A stretch of DNA of 64,000 nucleotides from Gambelia wislizenii (Eukaryota > Chordata > Lepidosauria > Squamata > Crotaphytidae): positions 35,028,501 through 35,092,500 of the forward strand of contig JAUMIR010000003.1 in assembly GCA_030847615.1 (NCBI GenBank). The letters are read 5' to 3'. Under the pieces are notes generated by a model, which did no database searches, was not told the DNA's origin, and saw only the letters and a list, made by a program, of their open reading frames with translations. A program made the translations under genes and the position numbers. Shown one piece after another: positions 23,860 through 36,500 of this stretch (positions are counted from its first letter, which is position 1; each line of letters begins with the position of its first letter).

Positions 23860-24500
23860 ATGCTTCGGGGAAATGTTAGGGGGCGGGCAGCCTCTCCCCC
23901 GGGGGTCTGGTTCTCTCCTCCCAGAAGTGGCCGAAAGCGGGTGGGCGCCAGTGCGGCCGCCTCAAGCTGACCCGAGGTCACTGACTGGACCGCTGGGCGC
24001 GGGAAAAGCGGAAGGAAGGGAGCGGGCGCCGCTGAGGAGGAGGAGGAGGAGGAGAAGCGCCTTTCCTCCTGCTGCTGCTGCTGCGGGCTGGGGCTGGAGC
24101 CAGGCCGGGGGAGGGCCGTCGAGGGCGGCCTGAGGGCGCTATTTGTACTCGGCCGGCCGCCTCCGCCCGCTCCGTCTCATTCCGCAGGCTGCCCTCCAGG
24201 ATGCAGCGGCTGACGGCTGGGCTCTTGCTTTGGCTGGCGCTCTCCTCGCCCTCCTCCTCCTCCTCCGCCGCCACCCGCGACGAGGGCGGCGAAGACGACC
24301 CCCGCCAGCCGCCCAAACTGAGCTGGAAGGAGCCGCTGCTGCCCCCTTCCCGGCGGGGGGCGCTCGGCCCCTCCAGCTTGCCCGTGGCGCGCGCCGCCCA
24401 GACGGCCATCCACTACCTCAATTACCACCTCGGCTCGCCCCGCTCCCTCCGGGCGCCTGAGCAGGTCAAGAAGGCGTCGGTCAAGGTAAGGAAGGAGGAG
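23860..24500 (+). promoter_or_regulatory. RARRES1: CpG island / RARRES1 promoter and first exon
   Basis: The sequence shifts abruptly from AT-rich intergenic DNA to GC-rich DNA dense in CpG (gggcgggc, gcggccgc, ggccggccg). It covers the probable transcription start and all of exon 1. GGA/GGC trinucleotide runs are frequent. No clear TATA box is seen, as expected for a CpG promoter. The start site itself is not resolved. Confidence 0.75.
24201..24485 (+). CDS. RARRES1: RARRES1 coding exon 1
   Basis: The exon has 95 codons and ends in phase 0 at AAG|GTAAGG. It encodes a hydrophobic leader, a low-complexity Ser/Pro/Asp segment, and the start of the first cystatin-like domain (ARAAQTAIHYLNYHLGSP). 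The serine run comes from TCC repeats, so its length may vary between individuals. It is GC-rich and lies inside a CpG island. Confidence 0.92.
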
Positions 24501-27500
24501 GAGGAGGAAGAGGAGAGCGCGGCGTCCGAGCCCCCAGTCACCCAGCCATCAGCCCCAGTGATCGGGCTACTTGGGGGTGGGGAGTCTGGAAGGTGCAGTC
24601 CAAAAAAGATAACGTCCTCAAGCTCTGAAGGGTGGAGCTGGAGAGGAAATGCAGTCTACACATGATCGCAGGTGGAGCTCCATTCACAACAATGGCACTA
24701 AAATTGCGTGGTGGCTTGGAGGACACCCTGGATGAGTGGCTCTCCCTCCCACCCCCCTTGCTTTGCTCTTTTCTCTAGATTCCTTGGCTGCCAGTAGCCC
24801 TTGTTTTGCCTCAGTGTTGCCAACACCTTTTTTTTTTTTTTTTTTGCCTGGCTGAGACGCGTTACCTTTTGTAGGGCCTGAAATGCTGGTGGGCGGGGGG
24901 GGGCTTTACCATGTACCTTAATTTCAGTTTTGGGTGGAAGTTTCAGCCTCATTGCTGCTGTTTCAATGGAAGAGGAGTGTTGCCCGAAAATAATTGGCAA
25001 CTCAGCTCTTTCTGTGGACTGTGGCGCACACTGTGCATGTTGAATGGTGTGACAAATTCGTCTTTTTTGGCACTTCACCAAAGAGTCTGTGCAGAAGAAT
25101 ACAAGCTCTCTCCTTGCAAGCTGGCACTGGGCATGTGATAAAATTCTGCTTAAGTTTTGCTAGTATAATTAGCTAACACACATTGGAAACTGTTTAATGC
25201 AGTGTAGATGTGTAAATAGCTATTGCTTAAAACAATTTGTAAGCCGCTCTGATAGCCTTGTGGCTGAAGAGCGGGGTATAAATAACTAATAATAATAATA
25301 ATACCCGCAAACTACATCAAACCAAGCTGGAGTGAGAGAGTTCCAAAGAAGTTGGGGCATCATTAGAGTTAGTGGCACCAAATGGCCCACTGTTAATATG
25401 CATGTGTGGCTATCCTTGGGTTTCCTTTTTCTCAAAGCTTGGACAAGTTATCTTTTTTGGACTGCACCTCCCAGATTCTCCCAACCAACAGTCACTGGCC
25501 ATTATGTCTGGGACATTCTGGGTGCTGCAGTACAAAAGAACTACAGTAAGCTGTCTAGGGTTCTGACTTCCAGCAATGTTAAGCTGCTGCTTCCCTTTTG
25601 CAAACAACTCTTTGTTTCAGAGAATGGGCAGCCTGGGATGTTTGGATTCACCTGTAATGCTCCCCCTCTCCTGATCTCTTGACTCATCAAAGGAGAGGCT
25701 AAATTGGAAATGTCTTCAAGGTGGCAGTTGTGAACCACTGACAGAGACATACAGTAAAGGGAGCTGAAGCAGCTCATACAAAGTGGCCTGATAGGTATTG
25801 CATCCTAGTGGCCTGTACGGCCTTGTAAGCAGTGAAATATTTGGATCCCTTTGCTTGACTCCAAACACCTCTTTCTCTCTCTCTCTGGCTTTTCTTCATG
25901 AACAAAGGTTCAGGAAGGACTCATCCTGCGCTTTCTGCAAGCGTGCTGATGACTGAAAAGGCCAATCCAAGATACACATGTCCGGTTGCAGAAAGTACAG
26001 CAGAAGGTCTCCTTGGGTCTCAAACACCTAGAATTTTATGAAATGCACTCAGGGGTAGCCATGTTGTCCATGCAGCAAAACAAAATCCAAAATCCAGTAA
26101 AAGTAATACCTTTATTAGCAACCAAATGCAAAACACATGATGCAAGCTTTCGAAGCTCTACTGGCTTCTTCATCAGGCAAAAGATTTTAAAAAAGAAAGA
26201 AAGAAAAGTGAGGATGTTGGAGTCACAGACCTACATGCCCATTCAGATGTTACGTGTGCTGGTCGGAATTTTATGGCTGTTCGGAATAGAAGCAGTCAGG
26301 CCAGAGCGAAGCTTTTATGCCATTGGTGAATACTTGTGTATGCATGGAGAGTGGGCAAAATACTTCATCTGCTTAATTCAAATAACTTGAGCTTTTATGT
26401 AGAGAAACACTGTGACCTCCTTTCTTTCACTAAGCTGTATTTTGCAAACACAAGACAACAAAGCATAACAGTCTTTGAAATGTTTACATTGATCCCTGAG
26501 ATTGCATATTATTTAGAATCTGAGCCCCTTTACTCTCTGCTAAAGAAGAGCTAAGCTGACTAATCACATAATCAACAATAGTCAATGTCAAAATAACAAT
26601 GAATATGACATCAATACAAATATAGGGGCATAAACCTAATCATGAAAAGGTAAGCAATTTCTAGGTGGGAAAACATGGGACTCAAATGTATGTACTGCAA
26701 TGTATGTAACTGATGCTGCAGTAGATAACACTGCAAATCCAGAGTGTACTAGACATGCTAGTGGAAAGATGTGTTGGTTATTCAGAACTCTGGTGTCATT
26801 AAGAACTGATGAGCTTGGAAAAGTTGTACAGTACTGTATTTTTTTCCAAGTATAGTGCTAGAATCCCCCGTTGACCATGCTAGCCAAAGGATTCTGGGAT
26901 TTGTCCTCCAAGAAGAATAACCTTTCTGGTTCTAGATTCTGTCTTAAATGTATGACTTTGGTCACTTGTAACAATCTCTCACCCTTTTTATCCAACCTTG
27001 TAACATTTGTCGACCTCAGCAAAGCCTTTGATACCGTGAGTAGAAAAGGTCTGTGGCAGATCCTGGAAAGGCTAGGATGTCCCCCCAAATTCCTTAAAAT
27101 GATTATCTTGCTACACGAGGGCCAGCATGGCCAAGTCAGATATGGCGATGCTCTTTCAGAGCCCTTTCTAATAACTAATGGAGTGAAGCAGGGTTGTGTT
27201 CTTGAGCCAACTTTATTTACAATCTTCTTCAGCATGATGCTCCAAAGGGCTACAACAGAGCTCAAAGAAGAAGACGGCATCTATATACGATACCGTACTG
27301 ATGGTAGCTTGTTTAACTTAAGCCGTCTGAGGGCTCGCACTAAGACTCTAAACTATCGAGTCCGTGAGCTGCTCTTCGCTGATGCTGATGCCCTTGTTGC
27401 CCACACAGAAGTAGCTCTGCAGCGCCTAACATCCTGCTTCGCAACAGCTGCAGAGCTGTTTGGGCTGGAAGTCAACCTGAAGAAAACAGAAGTTCTTTAC

Positions 27501-30500
27501 CAGCCTACACCACAGGACGAACACCACCATCCCCACATTGCCGTCGGCAACTCTGTGCTTAAGTCCGTGCAGCAGTTCACCTACCTGGGAAGCATCATCT
27601 CCTCAGATGCCAAGATTGACAAAGAGATCGATCACAGATTAGCAAAGGCATGTACCACATTTGGAAGACTTTACAAAAGAGTCTGGAGTAACAAACACCT
27701 GAGGTGAAGCACAAAAATCAATGTGTACTGTCTATTCTCCTTTACGGGTCTGAAACGTGGGTCACCTATCGCCAACACTTATGACTCCTTGAACGCTTTC
27801 ATCAGTGCTGTATACGCATAATCCTAAATATACACTGGACTATGTGACGAATGTTGCTGTCCTTGAGCAAGCAGGGATCACCAGCATTGAGGCCATGATA
27901 TTGAGAACACAGCTGCGCTGGGCAGGGCACGTTTCTAGGATGGAGGACCATCGCCTCCCCAAAATAGTACTCTACGGTGAACTTGCCATGGGTCAGCGTA
28001 AGAAGGGCGCTCCAAAAAAGCGATACAAGGACTCCCTGAAACAACATCTCAGGCTCAGCCAAATTGATCACTGACAATGGTCTGCCCTGGCCTCACATCG
28101 GGAGGCATGGAGATGCACTATCCACAATGCTGCAGCCTTATTTGAGTACTCAGGCCGAACAAGTCTTGAAGAGAAACGACAACACAGAAAGAATCACAAC
28201 CCAGAAACATCACCCAAAGAGACCTTCTGCTGTGCTTTCTGCAACCAGACTTGTTTATCTCAGATTGGCCTTTTTCGTCATCAGCATACTTGCAGAAAGT
28301 GCGGGATGAGTCCTTCCTGAATCTTCGTTTGAGAAGAAAAGCCAGAGAGAGAGACTTGTGACAACTCCAAAAACCATCTTCCAAAATAGTTCAAAACTGA
28401 AGCTGTCAGCATCCAGTGTTCTAAGATCTTCAGTGAGCTCTAATCTTCATTTGAGTGTTCACTCTTGTATTGCATTACTGCTTCTGAAAATCTGAAGAAA
28501 TATATTTTAAGTAGTCAACAAAGTGCCTGGGGCAACATTCTCTTCCTGCCCCCCCTCGCCTTGTATTACAAAGGTGTTTGCAGGAGAGGGGGAAAAAAGA
28601 CAAGAGTAAGCAATATCTGTAATGTTTTACAAAATAAACCAGCTGGTTGGCTGGGATTGAAGGAGAGTGTTTGTTAACATTTTCAGCCTTTGGACTTCTT
28701 CAGAAGTATGTTTTTGGATGCTATTTGATCCAAAGCTATTCTTGAAAGGAAAAATCCACTGCTTTGGGGAGAAAAAACATAAACGCAGCAGCACAATTGT
28801 GTGTGTTCAAAGAGCCTATTCAATCCTGGCTGTGTTTTTGATGCCAGCTTGGTATAAAGCATTGCCAGCTACGGGGGCTGCTGTATCTGTTTGGCATGGG
28901 AAAAGCATGGTAAATACTATACAGCTTTGCCAAGCCATACCTACCAGCCATCTCCTTCCTACAGGCAGAGAAATCCTTTGGGTTAGGATCTGACAGTTCC
29001 TAGCCTTTATAGATAAATTTAACCCATGGGTATTCTAAGTCTTGAGCCATATTGAAAGCTTTTCTTATTTTTTTTAAACAAAATCTGCTTCTTATACTAA
29101 CTTTGTCCAAATGTGTGTGCATGTTCATGGTTTTAAACTTCAAAATGTTAGCTTCTTTAAATATGGTTTCAGTATATTGGTAGTCTTTATTGTTTTAAAT
29201 TTTGAATGGTTTGAAATCATGGGTAGACAACTGTGGAAGGCTAAGGGACTGCATTAGCCCACTAGGAGACCTTGGAGTGCATTAGCCCACTAGGAGACCT
29301 TGGAGGGCCACATCTGCTCTTGCAAAAATAAACAAAATAAAGCCCCCCCCCCCCTGCAAAGCCTCTAGGGGTATGGGAGCATTTAAACCAAGTTTTGGCT
29401 TTCAAAAAAGGTCTGTTCTGGGCCTAAATTGGCTCTCTGAACCAGCAAAATGTTGTACCCCATGCCCCCTAGTGGACATTTTGCAGCATTTCAGGGCAAA
29501 CAAAATTTTAAGAAAATCTTTGTAACAATTGTTTTTAACCCCTGGGGGCTCAGGGGGCTCCAAATGTGGCAGAAATGCCCTCCACATCCCCTAGAATGCA
29601 TTTGGGGAAATTCTGGAGCAAAACAAATAGATTTTTTTTTACCCCTGGAGGCTGCATGCAGACTGAGGGACACACTTTGCCCACCACCTCTGCTTTAAAA
29701 GGTTTAAATTTACTTTGATTGTGCACCACCCTGAGGTCCTATGATATATGGTGGTTTATAAATTCTTTAATAAATAATGAAGTAAACGAACACCTTCTAA
29801 CACCTTTAAGGCTAACAAACTTCACATGAGAAAGCTGACATCAGAATAAATGTGCTTATCTTGAAGATGCTACAAGGCTCTTGGTTGTTTCTGCCAGAGT
29901 AGTCTAATGCCACTACCCTTTTGAGAATGGCTGCATTGAATCAAGAGAACATTCTCACAGGTAGAGTTTCCATTACAGGGAAGTCACCTTTTACAAAACA
30001 ATCACACAAGGTTGTAATTTTTTAAAAGCTTGCCAAGTGTAACTATCTTTTTAAATTGCAGGAGTGCTATGCACACCTGTAAAGAGCACAATAAGAGCTA
30101 GGATGGGTCACACCAGAACTGTGTCTGGTCCAGCATTTTGTTCTGACAGCAGCCAAGCAGATGCCAGTAGGAATCCCACAAGTAGGGTGTGAGACAAGCA
30201 GGGTGTGAGGCAAGCAGCTGATGACATTTAAAGCCCTAAACAGCTTGAGACCTCCATACCTGAAGGAGTTCCTCTCCCTATATATACCGGTACTTTCTTG
30301 AGGCCTGCAGGAGAAGTCTTCCTCTGTGCCCCACCATTGAGAGCAACGTAGCCTGGAAGGAGGTGAGGGAGGGCCGTTTTGGTTGTAACACCCCAATTGT
30401 GGAATGCCCTCCTCTTAGAGTTCTGATTGACATCAAATTTGGTTTCTTTCTGGCACCAAGTCAAAATATGGCTTTTTTTTAATTAAAGCTTTGGGGGCCT

Positions 30501-33500
30501 AATTGTATTGTAGCCTTTTAAACTCATTTAATATGTTGGCTTCTTTAATATGTTTTTATCCTCATTAAACTATTCTGTTTTAATCTGCAATTGTTTTAAA
30601 ATTGTTTGCTTTGTTTTATTTGTATGCTGACCTGAGATACCACAATAAAGGGCAGGATATGTGTGTGTGTGTGTAATCTCACTCACCATCTCATGTTCTC
30701 CAGCAGCTGGTATTGAGGCATATGGCATATTCCTTTAAGTAATGCATACTGCCTCTGATACAGAAGGTAACATACTATATAGCCATCCTGACTATTGTTG
30801 TGGGTTGCAATACTGTACATTCCATACCAAGCTTGGAGTTAAAAGAAACAAGTTACTCATTACTTTTTTGGTTAACAAGAGTGTAACAATGTTACATTTC
30901 AAAAGCAATCCAAGAGCAAGGTGACTTTGTTAGTTTCACAAATAAGCATTTCTACTTGTTTTCAAAAGTTACTTTTAAGGGGCTTTTAAGAATCATTTTG
31001 ACAGAAAGTTTTCAAATTTTATGCCATTCTGTTATTATCCTAAACCCTTCCATCCAAAAAGTAACAGAAAATAATGGGAAAATAAGTAACAGTGGAACAA
31101 GTAATATAGCAAGTTACCGTTTTTCATCGTTTTGATGTGTAGTAGGAATTGGTTGTTTTTAAAAACAGGCTAATGAGCAACCAGGAAAATTATGGCACTT
31201 TTGAAAAACAACTTCCAAACCTCTGCCTCCAAAATGGGCATCAGTATGACAAGTGTGTCTCATTTTGTTAATCTACACATTTTGTGATACAGCCTCTAAA
31301 AAGCTCTGTCTCCTTCCCTGCCTCCCATTTTACCTTCACTGAAATAACAGTGTGAAAGTAGATTAACTACAGCATGTTGTTCTATCATGCAGGAAATAAC
31401 TAGGGTTTTGTGTTTTTTTTTGCTGGGGGGGCGCACAAGCCTATTGCTAACTTTCTTGTTCTTGTATGCCATCAAGTTGACTTTGACTTAGAGTGACCCT
31501 GGGAATAGGAGACCTACAAAAGACCTTGTTATTGTAATGTCTTCTTTTTCCTCCTACTGCCTCCATCTTTACCAAACATCATTCTCTTTCATAATACATC
31601 CTGTCGATTCACATGCCCAAATTATGATAGCCTCAGCTGAGTCATTTTGGCTATACCCTTATACCCAACCCTTATTCAGCTGCATGGAAAGAGTTGTGTG
31701 AATCATTTCTTGATAGATTCCATTGCTTACAGTCTTATGCTTCTTCTGGAAAAATAGGAATAAATGTTGGGGGATATTGGGAGAGTTTCATTCTAACTAT
31801 AAACCTGTTTAAAGTCAGAAGAAATAATGAATTACAGTAATAAGATCCCTCCCCCCTTTACAGGTACCTTTGCACTGGTGAAACTAGTATTGCCTTTCTA
31901 TATTTGCCAGACCTCTCTTGAACAAGGGTTCCATTCTGTAAGTGCTCTGATGGAATGATAGGAAAACTTGAACTTGTCAGGCTTTTCCTTGGCGTGTAAT
32001 CTAATGTAGTGTAGAATTTGGCTGTCTTTTGATTCCCCTACTTTCATCTCACTTCTCACACCTAATGTTCCTACATGCTGGATGCCGCCCAACACAAAGT
32101 TGAAAAAGCTTAAACCCATTATTTCCACTGGACATAAACTGTGATCCCAAACATGGAGAGTAAGTCTCCATGAGTAAATTTGCATAGGTTTCTGATCTCA
32201 AAACAAGCTTAATGTGTTGGCTTTGGATCCTGAACTAGTCATCTTAGCAGACCATTTAATTAAGACCGGGGTGGAGAATCTTTGGTCCTCCAAGTGTTTG
32301 GACTTCAGCTTCCAATAGCCATGCCCTGAGTGACCAGTAGTAAGTCCAATGCTAGAAGGCCAGAGGTTTCCCACTCTGGCCCATAAAGTGGATGGCTGCT
32401 TTTCCTTTTCTTGCTTGGCGGCAGAGCATAGAAACATTAATTTTTGAACTACAACTCCAAGAATTCTCCAGCCAGCATGGTCACTGGGTATTTGGAGAGT
32501 TGTAAACCATAATAGAAACTCTGTCAAATAAACTAGTACAATATTCAGTTGGGATTTTTTAAAGCTGTGTGTGTTGTGTAGAGATTTAGTGGACAGTGGC
32601 TGCAAGGAATATTAACACTAGGTAAATTTGCTAAGCAGCCTTGGCAAAAAGGACGTTAATAGCTTGTGCTATCATTTCAGCTAATTAATTTTTTAACTGT
32701 GCATGAGCCAGGCCAAACTATTGTATCATATTAGCTACAGTTAAGCAACCTTTCCCAACCTGTCTCTCCAACATTGGGCTACAGTTCACATAATCTACAG
32801 CTAGCCAGTCTGCAGATGGGTTGATGGGCATTGTAGCCCATCAACATCAGAGGATCTTGATCGAAAAAAACTATAGTTTAATGGAACAAGCCAACTTCAA
32901 ACCATATTTTCTAATCTTGCCTTGTTTCCCTAATGCACAGCTTAGGGTTAGGCCTTGACCCAGCCATGTCTTGTTTTAGTATCATTCCTTGATGTTATGG
33001 CACCTATGCAAGAATTCAAATAAATGTTAAAAACCTGGTATTTGTTAGCCAGCAATAATAATTAGGAGTATGTCAGAAGCAAGAAGTCTCCAAAAGGTTT
33101 TTGCTCTGCAGTGAAAGATTAATCTGAGGAAGGTAAAATGAGCCCTCAATGCATTTCTTTCCTGGTGAAGAGGCTATAGAACAAGCAGCACATTGTCAGA
33201 CTTGAAATTCAGTCTTGCAAGCAGATTTGGCATTTCCTCCACACCTTCCTTATCCATCAGACTGTATCCTTTCAAGTGGGGGATGGAAAAGACTCTAAAA
33301 AATGTACTTGCCATGTTGGGTAACAGTTCAGGAACCAGAGCACTGCTGTTCACACATGGCTATCATCAAATGACTAGGCATTTAAAGTTCATGCCAATTA
33401 AAATGTGTGCACACTGTTAGTTATAGAATCATAGAACTGGAAGAGACCACAAGGACCATCTAGTCAAATCCCTTGCCATGCAGGAATACTCAATGAAAGC

Positions 33501-36500
33501 ATTCCCGACAGATGGTGATCCAGCCTCTGTCTAAAAACCCACATAAAGCTAAGTAACTAAGGGCTCCAACCTATCAGGAAGTAACTGGCCTGGCTTGCAC
33601 TTGTAATTTTAACAGCAGTCTACTCTGCAGCAGCAGAGTAACAGAGTAGCAACAGCAGTCTACTCTTCTATCATAGAATGATAGAATTGGAAGAAACCAT
33701 AAAGGCCATCTAGTCCAACCCCCTGCCATGCACAATTAAAGCATGCCCAAAAGATGGCCATCCAGCTTCTGTTTAAAAACCTCCAAAGAAGGAGACTCCA
33801 CCACACTCCTAGGCAGCAGGTTCCACTGCTGAACAGCTCTTAGTGGTAGGAAATTCTTCCTAATGTTTAGATGGAATCTCTTTTCCTATAGTTTGAACGC
33901 ATTGTTCTGTGTCCTAGTCTTTCACAGCATGTAAATAATATTGTCACTTGGGCAAACTTGGGCATTGCACAGCTGCTAAAGCCAAAAGCTACAGAGACTG
34001 GGGCCCATCTATACGGGGGGGGGGGCGTAGTGCCCTGCAGTAGTAGCAGATCTCAGCAGCTGCAACTGGTTTTTCTTCCAGCAGCCCCCATAAACATCGC
34101 ACCCAGGATGACAGCTGAGGAAGGGAGAAGAGGCAGCAGCACGAGGGGGGGGGACTGGGAAAGGGAGAAGAGGGTGAGAAAGCCCTCCTCCCTTCCTTGG
34201 TCCCTGTGGGGGTGGGCAGCAGTGTGTGTGTGGGGAGGAAACAGGGAAGGGAGAAGAGGGTGAGAGAGCCCTCCTCCCTTTATCGGTCCCCACAGGGCCA
34301 GCAGCCAAGATGGGTGGGTGGGAATGACAGCCACCCTCCTTCCTTTCCCATCCCTGATGGCTGGGGGTGGGAATGGTGATTGCAGACACTTGCTTTGTCA
34401 GTAGGCCCCGCCCCCATGCTTGTCCAGCCAATTAGGGGCGCACTTCCAGTTCTTTCGGACAATGATTCCTATCAAATCGCTGTTCTAATGAGGCAGAATG
34501 CGCACCCCCTCACTGTTTTCCAAAAAGCTACAGGAAAAGCCGTGATGGCTTTTCTCACACAGTTTTTGCCGATTTTGGCCCCCTTCCTTCACAATATGGC
34601 AAAATCACACAGAATGCCATTAAGACAGGTAGGATTCCCCATGCATTCCATGAGGAGTTTTTTCACCTTTTAGACAACTTCCCTGTGAGTATCTGGCAAC
34701 ACACAGCTTATTCATGGGCTTGACTTAGTCCAGTGTTTGCAGAATGGCAACCTATGGTTTATTTGGATGTTTCTCTGTTTCTATCATGAAAACTGGGAAC
34801 ATGAAATGGAAAATCAGAGGCAGAAAGATCTCAACAATTCTGTATAAACTACAAGTTTCATCTCACTCTGATCGACTTCAGGCCGCCAGATGAATACGCT
34901 TCCAGATGAATACAATCAGCCTGGAAGAGAAGTTAATTTATTACAAGGTAGCAAGAGTGGAAGAAAGTTTTCAGCATGGCTGGCGATGTTTTGAAAAGAG
35001 GCTGTCTCTTTTAATAGTTTGTGATTAATTCATTGGTTAGTTAGTAGAGTCTGGTAATGCTTCCTACCCACCCAGAATGTCTTGCCTTAAATATGTTCAG
35101 TCCAAATTATTTTGCAGCCTCAGCCAAAGAACAAGGTGACTTCCTGTAGGAGTAATGAGTCTAAAAAATAAAATTGTATTAAAAAATTCCAGGATCTAGT
35201 CCTTTTAAAAGCAACAAGAATTATCTCCTTTAAAAAGGGAGTTAAAAATCATTCATTTACTTTTAACTTCATGCAGAGTGCAACTTAAGAAGGCTGACTT
35301 AAGCTCAATTAACATTTAAAAAGTGTATTCAGAGGTCTGAGATGACTCAGTTAAATTAGACTCATTACAAAATAAACGAGTCAGTTCAAAATGCAAATCA
35401 AAGTTTAAAAACCTCTCTGGTTATGTAGACCATATGTCTTGTTTTACAGGAGGTATATTTGCTCAGGTGAGCAATCTTGAAATTCAGGATACACATGAAA
35501 GGACATACTGTAAGCAAAATCATTTACTTCAAGACCTCAGTGCCCTCGATTTCCAAAAGCAAAACCCAGTAGACACTTGCGGTAGATATTAGGCATAGCT
35601 TATTTCTTCCTTACATGGGAAAATGATTTCCATGTTGTTTGGCCAACAAGACTCTAAATATTCATAATTCAAACAAAAATGGCCTGATTGTTTGTATCTT
35701 AGATGATAAAGTGGGTGTTCAAATACACACACACACCAGCTTGGATGCTTGGATGTGTATACACGTGGTATACACATTTCTACAACTAATGCAAAATATG
35801 AACAAACACTTTATCTAATATCACACCTTGCCCCAGTTTATTCTTCTATGTTTCAAAGCAGGCTTTAATTTGCTGGCTGGGGTCAAACATTTGGCTGATG
35901 CTATACAACCCAGAGTTTATGGAAGTCAGGAATGAGCACTCGAGTCGAGTGTTCCTCTTGACTTTTACTGGCATCTGCAGGACTAAATGCTAACATATAG
36001 TGCCAGTCTTATTTTATTGGTTTGTTATTCTTCCAGTCAAAAATTGCGATTAAGTGTCTGTCAGTAGTAACATTCAGATGAAAGCAGAAATGCAACTACA
36101 ACGTAAAACCAAAGTCACAACATAATCAAAGCATATCAGTAAAAAGAAAGGGAAAGTTCCTTGTCTGAGACTTAAGGAAGCGGAAAGTCTAAGGGGTTGT
36201 CTAAATGGTTAAAATAACCCTCATGGAATTTGTTGGGAATATGGCCTGTCTAAATGGAATACTGCATCAATCCACTGCATTTTGAAGGAAGGGGGCCCAA
36301 AATGGCAAAAAAACTGCAGGAAAAGCCTTGCCAGCTTTCCCCAGAGTTTTTAAAAAACAGCAAGGGGTGTGTGCATTCCTGCTCAATGAGACAAGAGATC
36401 CGATATGAATCACTTTCCCAAAAGAGAGGAAGCACAAAGCTGATTGGCTGGGTGAGTGTGGGAGTCGGGGCTTGCTAACAGGGGAAATGCCTGCTGCCGC

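Noticed and set aside
23849..24460. Additional open frames overlapping RARRES1 exon 1 on both strands
   Set aside because: They are low-complexity shadows of the GC-rich exon; the frame starting at 24201 alone matches the family and has a proper splice donor.
26990..28370. A host reverse-transcriptase-like gene
   Set aside because: It has internal stops and frameshifts, two other truncated copies in the window, and no introns or promoter; it is a dead LINE.
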